Below the pieces are notes generated by a model. That model was not told the DNA's origin and made no database searches. It worked only from the letters and a program-made list of their open reading frames with translations. Shown in pieces: positions 52,215 through 62,662 of a stretch of 64,000 nucleotides of DNA (its first letter is position 1; each line of letters opens with the position of its first letter). This DNA comes from Burkholderia sp. (GTDB lineage Bacteria; Pseudomonadota; Gammaproteobacteria; Burkholderiales; Burkholderiaceae), in NCBI GenBank assembly GCA_040954445.1, contig CP144361.1, positions 1,736,001 through 1,800,000 on the forward strand. Reading direction: 5' to 3'. A program made the translations under genes and the position numbers.

Positions 52215-52874
52215 GGCGTTCGTTGCATAAATCGAGCCAGATCCGTTGACGTTTACGCGCGACGATCGCGGGGCCAGCCTCCTATCAAGTCAGATTCCAG
52301 AGTAACTGCCTAATTTTTGCCAAGAAAATGCGCAGGGACATACACAAGAAAGGTGAGCCGAAGGCACGCTACCATGTCAGGAATTGGGCGGCCTATAATG
52401 AAGGCCTGATCAACCGGGGGAACGTAACAATATGGATAGATGAAGCCGTCTGGATAGATGCAGCCGTCCTTGCCAGAATACCCGATGCCATACCCACACG
52501 TGGTCGCCCGTGTCTATACGGCGATACGCCTGATTCAGGCATTACTTGGCGTGAAGACCATCTATCGACTGACGTTGCGCGCCCTGCAAGGTTTCACCCA
52601 AAGTCTGTGCGATCTGGCCTTCCCGAGCTTGCCGGTGCCGAATTACACCACGCTCTGTCGCCGGGCAAAAACGCTTGATGTCGAACTGCTGATCCTTCGT
52701 GACAACGAACCGATCCATCTGGTTGTCGACAGCACCGGTCTGAAGGTCTATGGAGAAGGTGAATGGAAGGTGCGCCAGCACGGCTACTCGAAGCGGCGCA
52801 CATGGCGTAAAGTCTATCTTGCGCTCAACGCGAATACAGGTCAAGTGCATGCCGCGCTAATGACGAATCAGAAT
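52215..52874 (+). mobile_element. IS5-family element copy 19, 3'-truncated
   Basis: The left terminus has the GGCGTTCGTTGC insertion shared with copy 12. It is cut at GACGAATCAGAAT, where copy 20 begins. Confidence 0.85.
52328..52874 (+). pseudogene. IS5-family transposase, truncated
   Basis: A 15-base duplication (WIDEAVWIDAAV), one extra base in GATACGCCTGATT, and loss of everything after codon 180 leave only D128 of the catalytic residues. Confidence 0.8.
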
Positions 52875-53995
52875 GGCGTTGTTGCATAAATCGAGCGAGA
52901 TCCGTTGACGTTTACGCGCAATGGTCGCGGGGCCAGCCTCCTATCAAGTCAGATTCCAGAGTAACTGCCTAATTTTTGCCAAGAAAATGCGCAAGGACAT
53001 ACACAAGAAAGGTGAGCCGAAGGCACGCTACCGTGTCAGGAATTGGGCGGCCTATAATGAAGGCCTGATCAGCCGGGGGAACGTAACAATATGGATAGAT
53101 GAAGCCGTCCTTGCCAGAATGCCCGATGCCATACCCACACGTGGTCGCCCGTGTGTATACGGCGATACGCTGATTCAGGCATTACTTGGCGTGAAGACCG
53201 TCTATCGACTGACCTTGCGCGCCCTGCAAGGTTTCACCCAAAGTCTGCGCGATTTGGCCTTCCCGAGCTTGCCGGTGCCGAATTACACCACGCTCTGTCG
53301 CCGGGCAAAAACGCTTGATGTCGAACTGCCGATCCTTCGTGACAATGAACCGATCCATCTGGTTGTCGACAGCACCGGTCTGAAGGTCTATGGAGAAGGT
53401 GAATGGAAGGTGCGCCAGCACGGCTACTCGAAGCGGCGCACGTGGCGTAAAGTCCATCTCGCGCTCAACGCGAATACAGGTCAAGTGCATGCCGCACTAA
53501 TGACGAATCAGAATGTGGCTGACGGTGACGCTCTGGCCAAGTTGCTCGACCAGATTCCACGCGAAGAACAAATCGATGTCATCGGCGGTGACGGTGCCTA
53601 CGACACCAAGCCATGCCATGCGGCCATTGCTGCACGCAGTGCTATTCCTTCGATTCCGCCACGCGAGGGTGCCGTTCATTGGCCAGCGGATATGCCCGGT
53701 GCGGCGTGGCGTAATGGCGCGGTTGATGCAATTGCCCGTGACGGTCGTCGAGAATGGAAGCAAGACACTGGCTACCACCGGCGATCGCTTGCCGAGAATG
53801 CGATGTATCGGTTCAAGATCCTCACCGGCAACTGTCTCTGGGCGCGTCACATCGAGGCGCAGGCGACCGAGGTCGCCATTCGCGTCGGTGTCATCAACCG
53901 TATGGCGGACCTCGCTCGTCCGCAATCTGTTCGTATCGCCTGAAATTGCCCGTCGATGCTATTGCGTCCTCACACTCGATTTATGCAACAACGCC
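52875..53995 (+). mobile_element. IS5-family insertion sequence, intact copy 20
   Basis: 1121 bp with both ends and an uninterrupted transposase. Its right flank (CCGTGCAGC) is the partner of the flank left of 52169, not of its own left side. Confidence 0.93.
52987..53943 (+). CDS. IS5-family transposase (intact)
   Basis: 318 aa with the full D128/D202/E270 set. It is almost identical to the protein at 11760-12716, sharing LLGVKTV and NEPIHLVVD, with WKQDTGYHRR and FKILTGN as private differences. Probably one of the currently active sources. Confidence 0.93.
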   Translation: MRKDIHKKGEPKARYRVRNWAAYNEGLISRGNVTIWIDEAVLARMPDAIPTRGRPCVYGDTLIQALLGVKTVYRLTLRALQGFTQSLRDLAFPSLPVPNYTTLCRRAKTLDVELPILRDNEPIHLVVDSTGLKVYGEGEWKVRQHGYSKRRTWRKVHLALNANTGQVHAALMTNQNVADGDALAKLLDQIPREEQIDVIGGDGAYDTKPCHAAIAARSAIPSIPPREGAVHWPADMPGAAWRNGAVDAIARDGRREWKQDTGYHRRSLAENAMYRFKILTGNCLWARHIEAQATEVAIRVGVINRMADLARPQSVRIA

Positions 53996-54888
53996 CCGTG
54001 CAGCCTGTCTTATCGGGATGGAGGCATGTGGTGGGGCTTACCATTGGGCGCGGCACCTGACACAGATGGGGCATGAGGTCAGGCTGATGCCAGCCGAGTT
54101 CGTGCAGGCGTTCAATATCCGTAACAAGAACGATGCGGCAGATGCCCGGGCGATCTGGCTGGCGGTACAGCAGCCGAGCAAGCCGGTGGCAGTGAAGACC
54201 GAGATGCAGCAGGCGATGTTGGCGTTGCACCGGATGCGCGAGCAGTTGGTGAAATTTCGCACGATGCAGATGAACGGACTGCGAGGCCTGCTGACGGAGT
54301 ACGGCGAGGTGATGAGCAAGGGGACGGGCAAAGCTGGACAAGGAAATACCGTGCGCGCTCGGTCGAATCGCGGAGCGCTTGCCTGCCGCACTGATCGACA
54401 CATTGCGCGAGCAATGGAGCGGATTGGCGAAGCTTGACGAGCAGATCGCGGAAATCGAATGTCGGATGCGAGAATGGAAGAAAGAAGACAAGGGTGTGAA
54501 GGCGATTAGCGAGATACCCGGCGTAGGTTTGCTGACAGCCACCGCAGCGGTAGCGATGATGGGCGACCCGAAGGCGTTCAGTTTGGGGCGGGAGTTTGCA
54601 GCGTGGGCGAGCCTGGTGCCAAAGCAGAGCGGCTCAGGCGGTAAGGTGAACCTGCACGGGATCAGCAAGAGGGGCGACGCGTATCTGCGCACGCTACTGA
54701 TCCACGGTGCACGAAGCGTGCTGACGCATGCGAAAGAGCCCGGTGAATGGATCGAGCAGATGAAAAAGCGCCGACCGCCGAATGTGGTGATTGTCGCATT
54801 GGCCAACAAGATGGCGCGAACGATCTGGGCAGTACTCGCCCATGACCGACCGTACCGGAAGGACTACGTGAGCGTGAAACCGGCCTGA

Positions 54889-55172
54889 TCGGACACGCGA
54901 AGTAGAAGATCAACGTTTAACACAGGGTGAACGTCGAAAGGTTGCGCGGCAATCGAGTGTGATGACAAGCCAGGTAGGACCGGGACTCGCTAAACCTGTA
55001 TACGGGCAAGAGCGTCGAGCTCGCCAGGAGAATGAGGTGCGAGTCAGCGAATTTCATAGGGGCCCGCAGCGGCAGTACCGGCTGCATCAAGGCCGGATAT
55101 AGAGCTGCAGCCCATCCTGTCCGTCTGAACACACGAAAACTGTTGCAAACGGGACGCGTTCATATAGCCCGT
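54889..55172. other. IS110 right end and edd leader
   Basis: No frame is supported. The first part is the IS110 3' region. From about 55060 the sequence is edd leader, with AAACGGGACG about 18 bases before the edd ATG as a possible weak ribosome site. Confidence 0.4.
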
Positions 55173-57036
55173 ATGGCCTCGCTGCATCCCGCCCTACTCA
55201 ACGTAACCGAGCGCGTGATCGCGCGCAGCCATTCCACTCGCACCGCCTATCTCGATCGCATCACCGCCGCCCAGGATCGCTTTCCGGCGCGCGGTGCGCT
55301 GTCCTGCGCTAACCTCGCGCACGGCTTCGCCGGCATGGAAGGCAACGACAAGTTCGTGATCAAGGCGATCCGCAAGCCGAACATCGGCATTGTGTCCTCG
55401 TACAACGAGATGCTGTCGGCCCATGCGCCGTATCTAAACTATCCCGAGATCATCAAGGCGGCTGCGCGCGAGAACGGTGGCGTGGCGCAGTTCGCGGGCG
55501 GCGTGCCGGCGATGTGCGACGGTCTCACACAGGGCAACCCAGGCATGGAACTGTCGCTGTTCTCGCGCGAGACGATCGCGATGAGCACTGCGATCGCGCT
55601 GACGCACAACATGTTCGACGCCGCGCTGTGCCTAGGCATCTGCGACAAGATCGTGCCGGGCCTGCTGATCGGCGCGCTGCAGTTTGGCCACTTGCCGACC
55701 ATCTTCGTGCCGGCCGGCCCAATGACGAGCGGCCTGTCAAACGACGACAAGGCAAAGATCCGTCAGCAGTTCGCCACTGGTCAAGTGGGCCGCGACGTGC
55801 TGCTCGAGTCCGAAGCGGCCGCGTACCACGGTCACGGCACCTGCACCTTCTACGGCACCGCCAACAGCAACCAGATGCTGATGGAGGTGATGGGCCTGCA
55901 CCTTCCGGGATCGGCCTTCGTCCACCCGCATACGCCGCTGCGTGACGCGTTGACAGCCGCCGCCACGCGCCGCGTGCTTGACTTCACCGTCGAGCGCGGT
56001 AACTACACGCCGATCGGGCATGTGGTCGACGAGAAGGCGGTAGTCAATGGCATCGTCGCGCTGCTGGCCAGCGGTGGCTCGACCAACCACACCATGCACC
56101 TGGTTGCGATCGCGCGCGGCCGGCATCCTGATCGACTGGGACGATTTCGATCACCTCTCAGCGGCGGTGCCGCTGCTGGCGAAGATCTACCCGAACGGCA
56201 AGGCCGACGTGAACCACTTCCACGCGGCCGGCGGAGTGGCCTTCCTAATGCGCAACCTGCTAGAGGGCGGCCTGCTGCACGAGGATGTCAACACCGTGGC
56301 CGGCAAGGGTCTCGCGCACTACACCTTTGAGCCCAAGCTGCTCAACGGCAAGCTCGAATGGGTACCCGGCGTGGCCAAGAGCGGTGACGCCAAGGTTTTA
56401 CGCCCAATCGGCGAGCCGTTCGCGCCCGACGGTGGTCTACGACTGATGCAGGGGTGCCTGGGCCGCGGTGTGATCAAGATCTCCGCGGTGGCACCCGAGC
56501 ACCGCAAAGTGGTCGCATCGGCCATCGTATTTGAATCGCAGGAAGCCGTGCAGGCCGCCTTTGGCGCCGGCGAGCTCAGCCGCGACTTCGTCGCTGTGGT
56601 GCGCTTCCAGGGTGCACGCGCCAACGGCATGCCCGAGCTGCACTGTTTGACGCCGCTGTTCAGCGTGCTACAAGATCAGGGCTTCCATGTCGCGCTGGTC
56701 ACCGACGGGCGCATGTCGGGTGCTTCAGGCAAGGTTCCTGCGGTGATCCATGTCTCACCCGAAGCGTTGCTCGACGGCCCGCTGGCCAAGGTCCGAAGCG
56801 GCGATACTATCGTGATTGACGCGCAGGCCGGTGTACTTGATGTCGATATCGACGCCAACGAATGGCTCGCGCGCGAGTTGGCGCGACCGACTCACCAGGT
56901 CGATAACGAGGTTGGCCTTGGCCGCGAGCTATTCGGCGTGTTCCGCGCAGCGGCAATGCCGGCCGAGGTGGGTGCCTCGGTGTTCGGCGCGCTGGTTGGC
57001 GAAACCACGTACGTCGACGCTAGTGTAGCGCACTAA
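55173..57036 (+). pseudogene. edd: 6-phosphogluconate dehydratase, frameshifted
   Basis: Edd dehydrates 6-phosphogluconate to KDPG in the Entner-Doudoroff pathway and carries an iron-sulfur cluster (cysteines in [10 protein letters not shown] and [15 protein letters not shown] are present). The first frame is correct from [20 protein letters not shown] to [10 protein letters not shown]. The protein then continues in another frame from [20 protein letters not shown] to VDASVAH. Two bases (GC) are missing from the CGCGCGCGG run near 56111-56120, which should encode AIARAAGI. Restoring them gives 621 codons, the normal length. Without recoding the product is truncated at about 385 residues. Confidence 0.9.
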
Positions 57037-57093
57037 GCACTTGGAGGCGAGTGTAAATTCATCGTGAGGAGGCTGTTGACTTTCTCGGCAATT

Positions 57094-58217
57094 GGCGTTG
57101 TTGCATAAATCGAGCGAGATCCGTTGACGTTTACGCGCAACGGTCGCGGGGCCAGCGCCCTATCAAATCAGATTCCATAGTAACTGCCTATTTTTTGCCA
57201 AAAAATGCGCAAGGACATACACGAGACAGGTAAGCCGAAGACACGCTACCGTGTCAGGAATTGGGCGGCCTACAATGAAGGCCCGATCAACCGGGGGAAC
57301 GTAACAATATGGATAGATGAAGCCGTCCTTGCCAGAATACTTGATGCCATACCCGCACGTGGTCGCCCGTGTCTATACGGCGATACGCCTGATTCAGGCA
57401 TTACTTGGCGTGAAGTCAGTCTATCGACTGACGTTGCGCGCCCTGCAAAGTTTCACCCAAAGTCTGCGCGATCTGGCCTTCCCGAGCTTGCCGGTGCCGA
57501 ATTACACCACGCTCTGTCGCCGGGCAAAAACGCTTGATGTCGAACTGCCGATCCTTCGTGACAATGAACCGATTCATCTGGTTGTCGACAGCACCGGTCT
57601 GAAGGTCTATGGAGAAGGTGAATGGAAAGTGCGCCAGCACGGCTACTCGAAGCGGCGCACGTGGCGTAAAGTCCATCTCGCGCTCAACGCGAATACGGGT
57701 CAAGTGCATGCCGTGCTAATGACGAATCAGAATGTGGCTGACGGTGACGCTCTGGCCAAGTTGCTCGACCAGATTCCACACGAAGAACAAATCGATGTCA
57801 TCGGCTGTGATGGTGCCTACAACACAAAGCCATGCAATGCGGCCATTGCTGCACGCAGTGCTATTCCTTCGATTCCGCCACGCGAGGATGCCGTTCATTG
57901 GCCAGCGGATATGCCCGGTGCGGCGTGGCGTAATGGCGCGTTTGATGCAATTGCCCGTGACGGTCGTCGAGAATGGAAGCAAGAAAGTGGCCACCACCGG
58001 CGATCGCTTGCCGAGAATGCGATGTATCGGCTCAAGACCCTCACCGGCAACTGTTTCTGGGCGCGTCACATCGACTCTCAGGCGACCGAGGTCTCCGTTC
58101 GGGTCGGCGTCATCAACCGTATGGCGGACCTCGCTTGTCCGCAATCTCCGTTCGTATCGCCTGAAATTATCCCGTCGATGCTATTGCGTCCTCACACTCG
58201 ATTTATGCAACAACGCC
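57094..58217 (+). mobile_element. IS5-family element copy 21
   Basis: 1124 bp, one base longer than intact copies, with both ends normal. Flanks TCGGCAATT and CCTCTGTGG do not match. Confidence 0.9.
57205..58164 (+). pseudogene. IS5-family transposase, frameshifted
   Basis: One extra C in GATACGCCTGATT near codon 61 shifts the frame. The remainder is open through DGAYNTKPCN and [10 protein letters not shown]. The same extra C occurs in copies 10 and 19, pointing to common descent of this defect. Confidence 0.85.
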
Positions 58218-58478
58218 CCTCTGTGGGAATAAAACCGCCGACCGGGACCAACGGCGTGCGTGGCGGCTGAAGGTTGTCGAGGGGCATGGAGCGGCGGGGC
58301 CGCTGTGCAACGCGCACAGTTCCCTCCGCCCAGCCCCTGGTCTTTGGCACGATTCTTGGGCGGCTCAAGCGAGCCTTCTGGCGAGATGTTAAAGTGCCGC
58401 TGCCGTCTTCAATTCCGATGGGTGGTGTGCGTGGCAGCGAACCGCCATGCCTGCTTCCTGGCATCCATATCGATCAAG

Positions 58479-60089
58479 ATGATTTCCAGCCACACCGACT
58501 TGCTGCAGCAACGCCTTGACGTGCTGGCATCCGGGCCCTCACGTGAGCGTCTGGTTGACGGTCTGCGGGGCATCGAAAAGGAAAGTCTGCGCGTGACGCC
58601 CGACGGCGTGATCGCGATAACACCCCATCCGCGCGCGCTGGGTTCCGCGCTTACCCATCCCTCGCTGACAACCGATTATTCCGAGGCGTTAATCGAGTTA
58701 ATCACGCCAGCCGAGCGCGATGTTGCGCTCACGCTCGAGCGGCTCGACCAGCTGCATCGGGAGGTGTATGCCGCGCTCGGCGAGGAGATGCTGTGGAACG
58801 AATCGATGCCCGGCACGCTGCCGGTCGACGATGAGATCCCGATCGCCGACTACGGCAGTTCGAACATCGGTCGTTTGAAAACCATCTATCGGCGAGGCTT
58901 GGCCTATCGCTACGGTCGCAGCATGCAGTGTATCGCCGGTATCCACTACAACTACTCGCTGCACGAAGACATCTGGCTGCGCCTGCGCGAGCACGCGCAA
59001 TCGGCGGCCAGCCTAGTTGATTACCAGTCAGAACGGTATCTCGCGCAGATCCGTAATTTCCGTCGTACCAGCTGGCTGCTGATGTATCTGTTTGGCGCTT
59101 CTCCGGTACTCGACAAGGCCTTCTTGCGCGGGCGCGACAGCACGCTGGAAAGTTTTTTCAACGCGACCAAGCGACACCGGCCTTACGCGACCAGCCTGCG
59201 CATGAGCGATCTGGGTTATTCCAACACCACAGCGCAGGCAGCGCTAGTGGTGGACTATAACTCACTCGATGCCTACCTCAATGCGCTGTCGAAGGCGGTC
59301 AGCGAGCCGTATCCAGCCTACGAAGCAATCGGCACGCATCGCGACGGCGAGTGGATCCAGCTCAGTACCAACGTGCTGCAGATCGAGAACGAGTTCTACT
59401 CGACGATCCGCCCGAAGCGTGTAACTTATTCCGGCGAGCGGCCATTGTGTGCGCTTGCCTCGCGTGGCGTGCAGTACATCGAGGTGCGCTGTCTCGATAT
59501 CGATCCGTTCGAGCCGACGGGGATCGCGCTGGACACGGCGCGTTTCATGGATGCGTATCTGCTGGTGTGTGCGCTTGATGACAGCGCGCAGCTCGAATGC
59601 GATGCGTCTCGTGAGGCCGATGCGAATTTCGACCGCGTGACGATGGAAGGGCGTAAGCCGGGGCTGGAGCTGGTGCGCGACGGCGCGGCAATCTCGATGC
59701 GTGACTGGGCCGGGGAAGTGTTCGTAAAGATCGAGGCAGCAGTGCGCGTACTTGATGAGATTCGTGGCGATGACGTGCATGCGCGCGCGGTGGCAGCGCA
59801 GCGTGTCAAGCTCGACGATCCAGATTTGACGCCTTCCGCGCGGGTGCTGCGTGAGATGCGGGAACGAGGGGAGTCATTTCTTGATTTCGCGCGGCGACAG
59901 AGCAAAGCGCATGCGGCTTACTTCCGCGCACGACCGCTTGACACAAAGGCGGCGGAGGAAGCCAAGCGGCTCGTGGAGAAGTCGCTGGCCGAGCAGGCAG
60001 AGCTCGAAGGCAAGGATAATAGTAGGTCTTTCGATGGGTTCGTAGCGGCGTATCGGGCTTATAGGCGTTGTTGCATAAATCGAGCGTGA
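58479..60089 (+). CDS. gshA: Glutamate-cysteine ligase with mini-element-derived C-terminus
   Basis: GshA (536 aa) forms gamma-glutamylcysteine, the first step of glutathione synthesis. It is the gamma-proteobacterial-type enzyme: RGIEKESLRVTPDG near residues 29-42, THPSLTTDYSEALIELITP, QCIAGIHYNYSL, YIEVRCLDIDPFEP and the C-terminal LDFARRQSKAHAAYF. Start MISSHTDLLQQRLDVL at 58479; earlier in-frame codons are spacer. The last codons after YRAY (RRCCINRA) and the stop are read from the family-1 mini-element at 60064, so the last several native residues are lost, which is likely tolerated. Confidence 0.9.
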   Translation: MISSHTDLLQQRLDVLASGPSRERLVDGLRGIEKESLRVTPDGVIAITPHPRALGSALTHPSLTTDYSEALIELITPAERDVALTLERLDQLHREVYAALGEEMLWNESMPGTLPVDDEIPIADYGSSNIGRLKTIYRRGLAYRYGRSMQCIAGIHYNYSLHEDIWLRLREHAQSAASLVDYQSERYLAQIRNFRRTSWLLMYLFGASPVLDKAFLRGRDSTLESFFNATKRHRPYATSLRMSDLGYSNTTAQAALVVDYNSLDAYLNALSKAVSEPYPAYEAIGTHRDGEWIQLSTNVLQIENEFYSTIRPKRVTYSGERPLCALASRGVQYIEVRCLDIDPFEPTGIALDTARFMDAYLLVCALDDSAQLECDASREADANFDRVTMEGRKPGLELVRDGAAISMRDWAGEVFVKIEAAVRVLDEIRGDDVHARAVAAQRVKLDDPDLTPSARVLREMRERGESFLDFARRQSKAHAAYFRARPLDTKAAEEAKRLVEKSLAEQAELEGKDNSRSFDGFVAAYRAYRRCCINRA

Positions 60090-60225
60090 GGACGCAATGG
60101 AACGGATTGCGGACCTCGCTCGTCCGCAATCCGTTCATATCGCTTGAAATTATTGATCCGAAATTCGTGATCAATATGCCCGTCGATGCCATTGCGTCCT
60201 CGCGCTCGATTTATGCAACAACGCC
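60064..60225. mobile_element. Family-1 mini-element in the 3' end of gshA
   Basis: 162 bp. It is a standard 138-bp structure plus a 22-bp TA-flanked family-2 repeat at 60153-60174 inserted in GAAAT/TATGCCC. It provides the gshA stop codon. Confidence 0.85.
60153..60174. repeat. Minimal 22-bp family-2 repeat
   Basis: TTGATCCGAAATTCGTGATC plus AA with TA on both sides. Removal of the repeat and one TA restores the uninterrupted GAAATTATGCCCG found in other copies, a clean TA duplication. Confidence 0.85.
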
Positions 60226-60344
60226 GTTCTCATCACCCGTCTTCATCTCGCGGCGAATACGGCTCATGACTCTGGCCACCTGGCGAGAGTCTGATTTTAG
60301 TTGGCGGGCCTTGGCTTTGGCTCGAAACGATCCGTCTTCATCGA
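60226..60344 (-). other. Unassigned gene scrap
   Basis: On the minus strand an open stretch reads DEDGSFRAKAKARQLKSDSR, then QVARVMSRIRREMKTGDEN, basic and helical in character. It looks like part of a real protein, but the family is not recognised and both ends are cut by mobile DNA. Confidence 0.4.
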
Positions 60345-61466
60345 GGCGTTGTTGCATAAATCGAGCGAGATCCGTTGACGTTTACGCGCAACGCTCGCGG
60401 GGGCAGCCTCCTATCAAGTCAGATTTCAGAGTAACTGCCTAATTTTTTACAAGAAAATGCGCAAGGACATACACAAGAAAGGTGAGCCGAAGGCACGCTA
60501 CCGTGTCAGGAATTGGGCGGCCTATAATGCAGGCCTGATCAACCGGGGGAACGTAACAATATGGATAGATGAAGCCGTCCTCGCCAGGATACCCGATGCC
60601 ATACCCACACGTGGTCGCCCGTGCCTATACGGCGATACGCTGATTCAGACATTACTTGGCGTGAAGACCGTCTATCGACTGACATTGCGCGCCCTGCAAG
60701 GTTTCACCCAAAGTTTGCGCGATCTGGCCTTCCCGAGCTTACCGGTGCCGAATTACACCACGCTCTGTCGCCGGGCAAAAACGCTTGATGTCGAACTGCC
60801 GATCCTTCGTGACAATGAACCGATCCATCTGGTTGTCGACAGCACCGGTCTGAAGGTCTATGGAGAAGGTGAATGGAAGGTGCGCCAGCACGGCTACTCG
60901 AAGCGGCGCACGTGGCGTAAAGTCCATCTCGCGCTCAACGCGAATACAGGTCAAGTGCATGCCGCGCTAATGACGAATCAGAATGTGGCTGACGGTGACG
61001 CTCTGGCCAAGTTGCTCGACCAGATTCCACGCGAAGAACAAATCGATGTCATCGGCGGTGACGATGCCTACGACACCAAGCCATGCCATGCGGCCATTGC
61101 TGCACGCAGTGCTATTCCTTCGATTCCGCCACGCGAGGGTGCCGCTCATTGGCCAGCGGATATGCCCGGTGCGGCGTGGCGTAATGGCGCGGTTGATGCA
61201 ATTGCCCGTGACGGTCGTCGAGAATGGAAGCAACACAGTGGCTACCACCGGCGATCGCTTGCCGAGAATGCGATGTATCGGTTCAAGACCCTCACCGGCC
61301 ACTGTCTCTGGGCGCGTCACATCGCCGCGCAGGCGACCGAGGTCGCCTGCGCGGCGGCGTCATCAACCGCATGGCGGACCTCGCTCGTCCGCAATCCGTT
61401 CGTATCGCCTGAATTATGCCCGTCCGATGCCATGGCGTCCTCACGTTCGATTTACGCAACAACGCC
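60345..61466 (+). mobile_element. IS5-family element copy 22
   Basis: Full-length. Right end ATTTACGCAACAACGCC. It is inserted into the left part of a family-2 mini-element, which resumes at 61467. Confidence 0.9.
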
Positions 61467-61497
61467 TTTCGAAATTAGAAAAGCGTTCCTCATCTGA
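60457..61497 (+). CDS. IS5-family transposase with altered C-terminus
   Basis: 346 codons. The catalytic residues are intact. The last segment has the same indel as the copy at 24750 ([16 protein letters not shown]), and the frame runs past the IS end into the neighbouring repeat. One substitution, GGDDAYD in place of GGDGAYD, sits beside the second catalytic aspartate. Confidence 0.8.
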   Translation: MRKDIHKKGEPKARYRVRNWAAYNAGLINRGNVTIWIDEAVLARIPDAIPTRGRPCLYGDTLIQTLLGVKTVYRLTLRALQGFTQSLRDLAFPSLPVPNYTTLCRRAKTLDVELPILRDNEPIHLVVDSTGLKVYGEGEWKVRQHGYSKRRTWRKVHLALNANTGQVHAALMTNQNVADGDALAKLLDQIPREEQIDVIGGDDAYDTKPCHAAIAARSAIPSIPPREGAAHWPADMPGAAWRNGAVDAIARDGRREWKQHSGYHRRSLAENAMYRFKTLTGHCLWARHIAAQATEVACAAASSTAWRTSLVRNPFVSPELCPSDAMASSRSIYATTPFEIRKAFLI

Positions 61498-61562
61498 GAG
61501 GCATGGAAAAACGAGCCATGAGGGACAATTTTCTAATTTCAAAATCACAAATTGTGAATCAA
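61467..61562. repeat. Family-2 mini-element, left end replaced by IS
   Basis: GAAATTAGAAAAGCGTTCCT...GAGGGACAATTTTCTAATTT, then CAAAATCACAAATTGTGAAT ending CAA and TA at 61563-61564. It forms the region immediately upstream of ubiG. Confidence 0.75.
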
Positions 61563-61607
61563 TATATATTCGGGGCTCGCTCCTTGTTCGCGCTATCTGC
61601 TGCCGAC

Positions 61608-62306
61608 ATGACCAACGTCGATCCACACGAACTACAGAAATTCAGCGATCTCGCCCATAAGTGGTGGGATTCGAACGCTGAGTTTAAGCCGCTGCACGAC
61701 CTCAATCCGCTCCGTCTAGGCTGGATTGACGCGCATGCGCACCTGGCCGGCAAGTGCGTGCTTGACATCGGCTGCGGCGGCGGGATTTTGTCAGAATCGA
61801 TGGCGGGCCTGGACGCCCGGGTCAAAGGTATCGATCTGTCGACCGAGGCGCTCAGAGTGGCCGACCTACACAGCCTGGAGAGCGGCGTCACGGTCGACTA
61901 TGAGGCGATCTCCGCCGCGGCGATCGCCGAGCGCGAGCCCAGCAGCTACGATGTCGTTACCTGCATGGAGATGCTCGAGCACGTGCCCTCGCCGGCCGGC
62001 GTGGTCGCTGCCTGCTCGGCGCTGGTCAAGCCGGGCGGCTGGGTGTTCTTCTCGACCCTGAACCGCAACCTCAAGTCCTACCTGCTGGCTGTAATTGGTG
62101 CCGAGTACATCGCGCAGTTGCTGCCCAAGGGCACGCACGACTACGCGCGCTTCATTAAGCCGTCCGAGCTGGCCGGCTTCATCCGCATGACCGACCTGCA
62201 CATGACCGAGATTCGAGGCATCACCTACCGACCGCTGAGCAAGCACTTCTCGCTGTCGAATGACACCGACGTGAACTACCTGGTCGCCTGTCGCCGTCAC
62301 TCCTGA
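61608..62306 (+). CDS. ubiG: Ubiquinone biosynthesis O-methyltransferase
   Basis: UbiG (232 aa) carries out both O-methylations of ubiquinone synthesis using SAM. The class-I methyltransferase motif I is [17 protein letters not shown] near residues 48-64, with VKGIDLS as motif [11 protein letters not shown], and the C-terminal [13 protein letters not shown]. Start [21 protein letters not shown] matches the family; the upstream in-frame codons are mini-element sequence, which begins 45 bases before the start, so the native promoter is displaced. A gph stub follows directly, the usual order in this group. Confidence 0.95.
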   Translation: MTNVDPHELQKFSDLAHKWWDSNAEFKPLHDLNPLRLGWIDAHAHLAGKCVLDIGCGGGILSESMAGLDARVKGIDLSTEALRVADLHSLESGVTVDYEAISAAAIAEREPSSYDVVTCMEMLEHVPSPAGVVAACSALVKPGGWVFFSTLNRNLKSYLLAVIGAEYIAQLLPKGTHDYARFIKPSELAGFIRMTDLHMTEIRGITYRPLSKHFSLSNDTDVNYLVACRRHS

Positions 62307-62550
62307 TGGAGATCCACCCTACCCCGCTTTACCGAACGCATAAGCACGGCCCCGTTTCTCCGCTTGCCGAGGCCACTACCGCGCCGTTGATCCCTCTAAC
62401 TGTGAGGCGGTCTTGGTCGATCTCGATGGCACGCTTGCTGATACGGTGCCCGAACTGGCCCGCCCAGTCCACAAGATTTAGCGCGAACGCGGTTCGACCG
62501 CGACGCCGCTCGGATAGTTGCTGCCCCGCTCGCCTCGACCGACTCGGAGG
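62306..62550 (+). pseudogene. gph: Phosphoglycolate phosphatase, 5' stub
   Basis: After ubiG, EAVLVDLDGTLADTVPELAR is readable at about 62404-62463. This is the HAD motif I (DxDGT) and N-terminus of Gph. The frame upstream is broken, a TAG follows (HKI*RERGSTATPL), and the rest is removed by IS copy 23. Gph recycles 2-phosphoglycolate formed by DNA-end repair or oxygenation. Confidence 0.75.
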
Positions 62551-62662
62551 GGCGTTGTTGCATAAATCGAGCGAGATCCGTTGACGTTTACGCGCAACGG
62601 TCGCGGGGCCAGCCCCCTATCAAGTCAGATTCCAGAGTAACTGCTTAATTTTTGACAAGAAA

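Larger units (their letters stand above)
52031..54888 (+). pseudogene. IS110-family (IS1111-like) transposase, split by IS5 elements
   Basis: The N-terminal part reads MNSMAVGVDIAKQVFQVH (DEDD-type first aspartate in VGVDIAK), then an extra base creates TAA. The frame resumes VDRETGEIVNKAIKRAKFLEHFANCA to 52168. After the IS5 block it continues at 53998 with CLIGMEACGGAYHWA and NIRNKNDAADARAIW. It shifts frame again near 54330, and the C-terminal part follows from 54379 (PAALIDTLREQ, IPGVGLLTATAAVAMMG, HGARSVLTHAKEP) to the stop. Inactive. Confidence 0.88.

Noticed and set aside
55032..55172. Upstream in-frame extension of edd ([10 protein letters not shown]...)
   Set aside because: It runs through IS110-derived sequence and leader; [15 protein letters not shown] is the family-like start.
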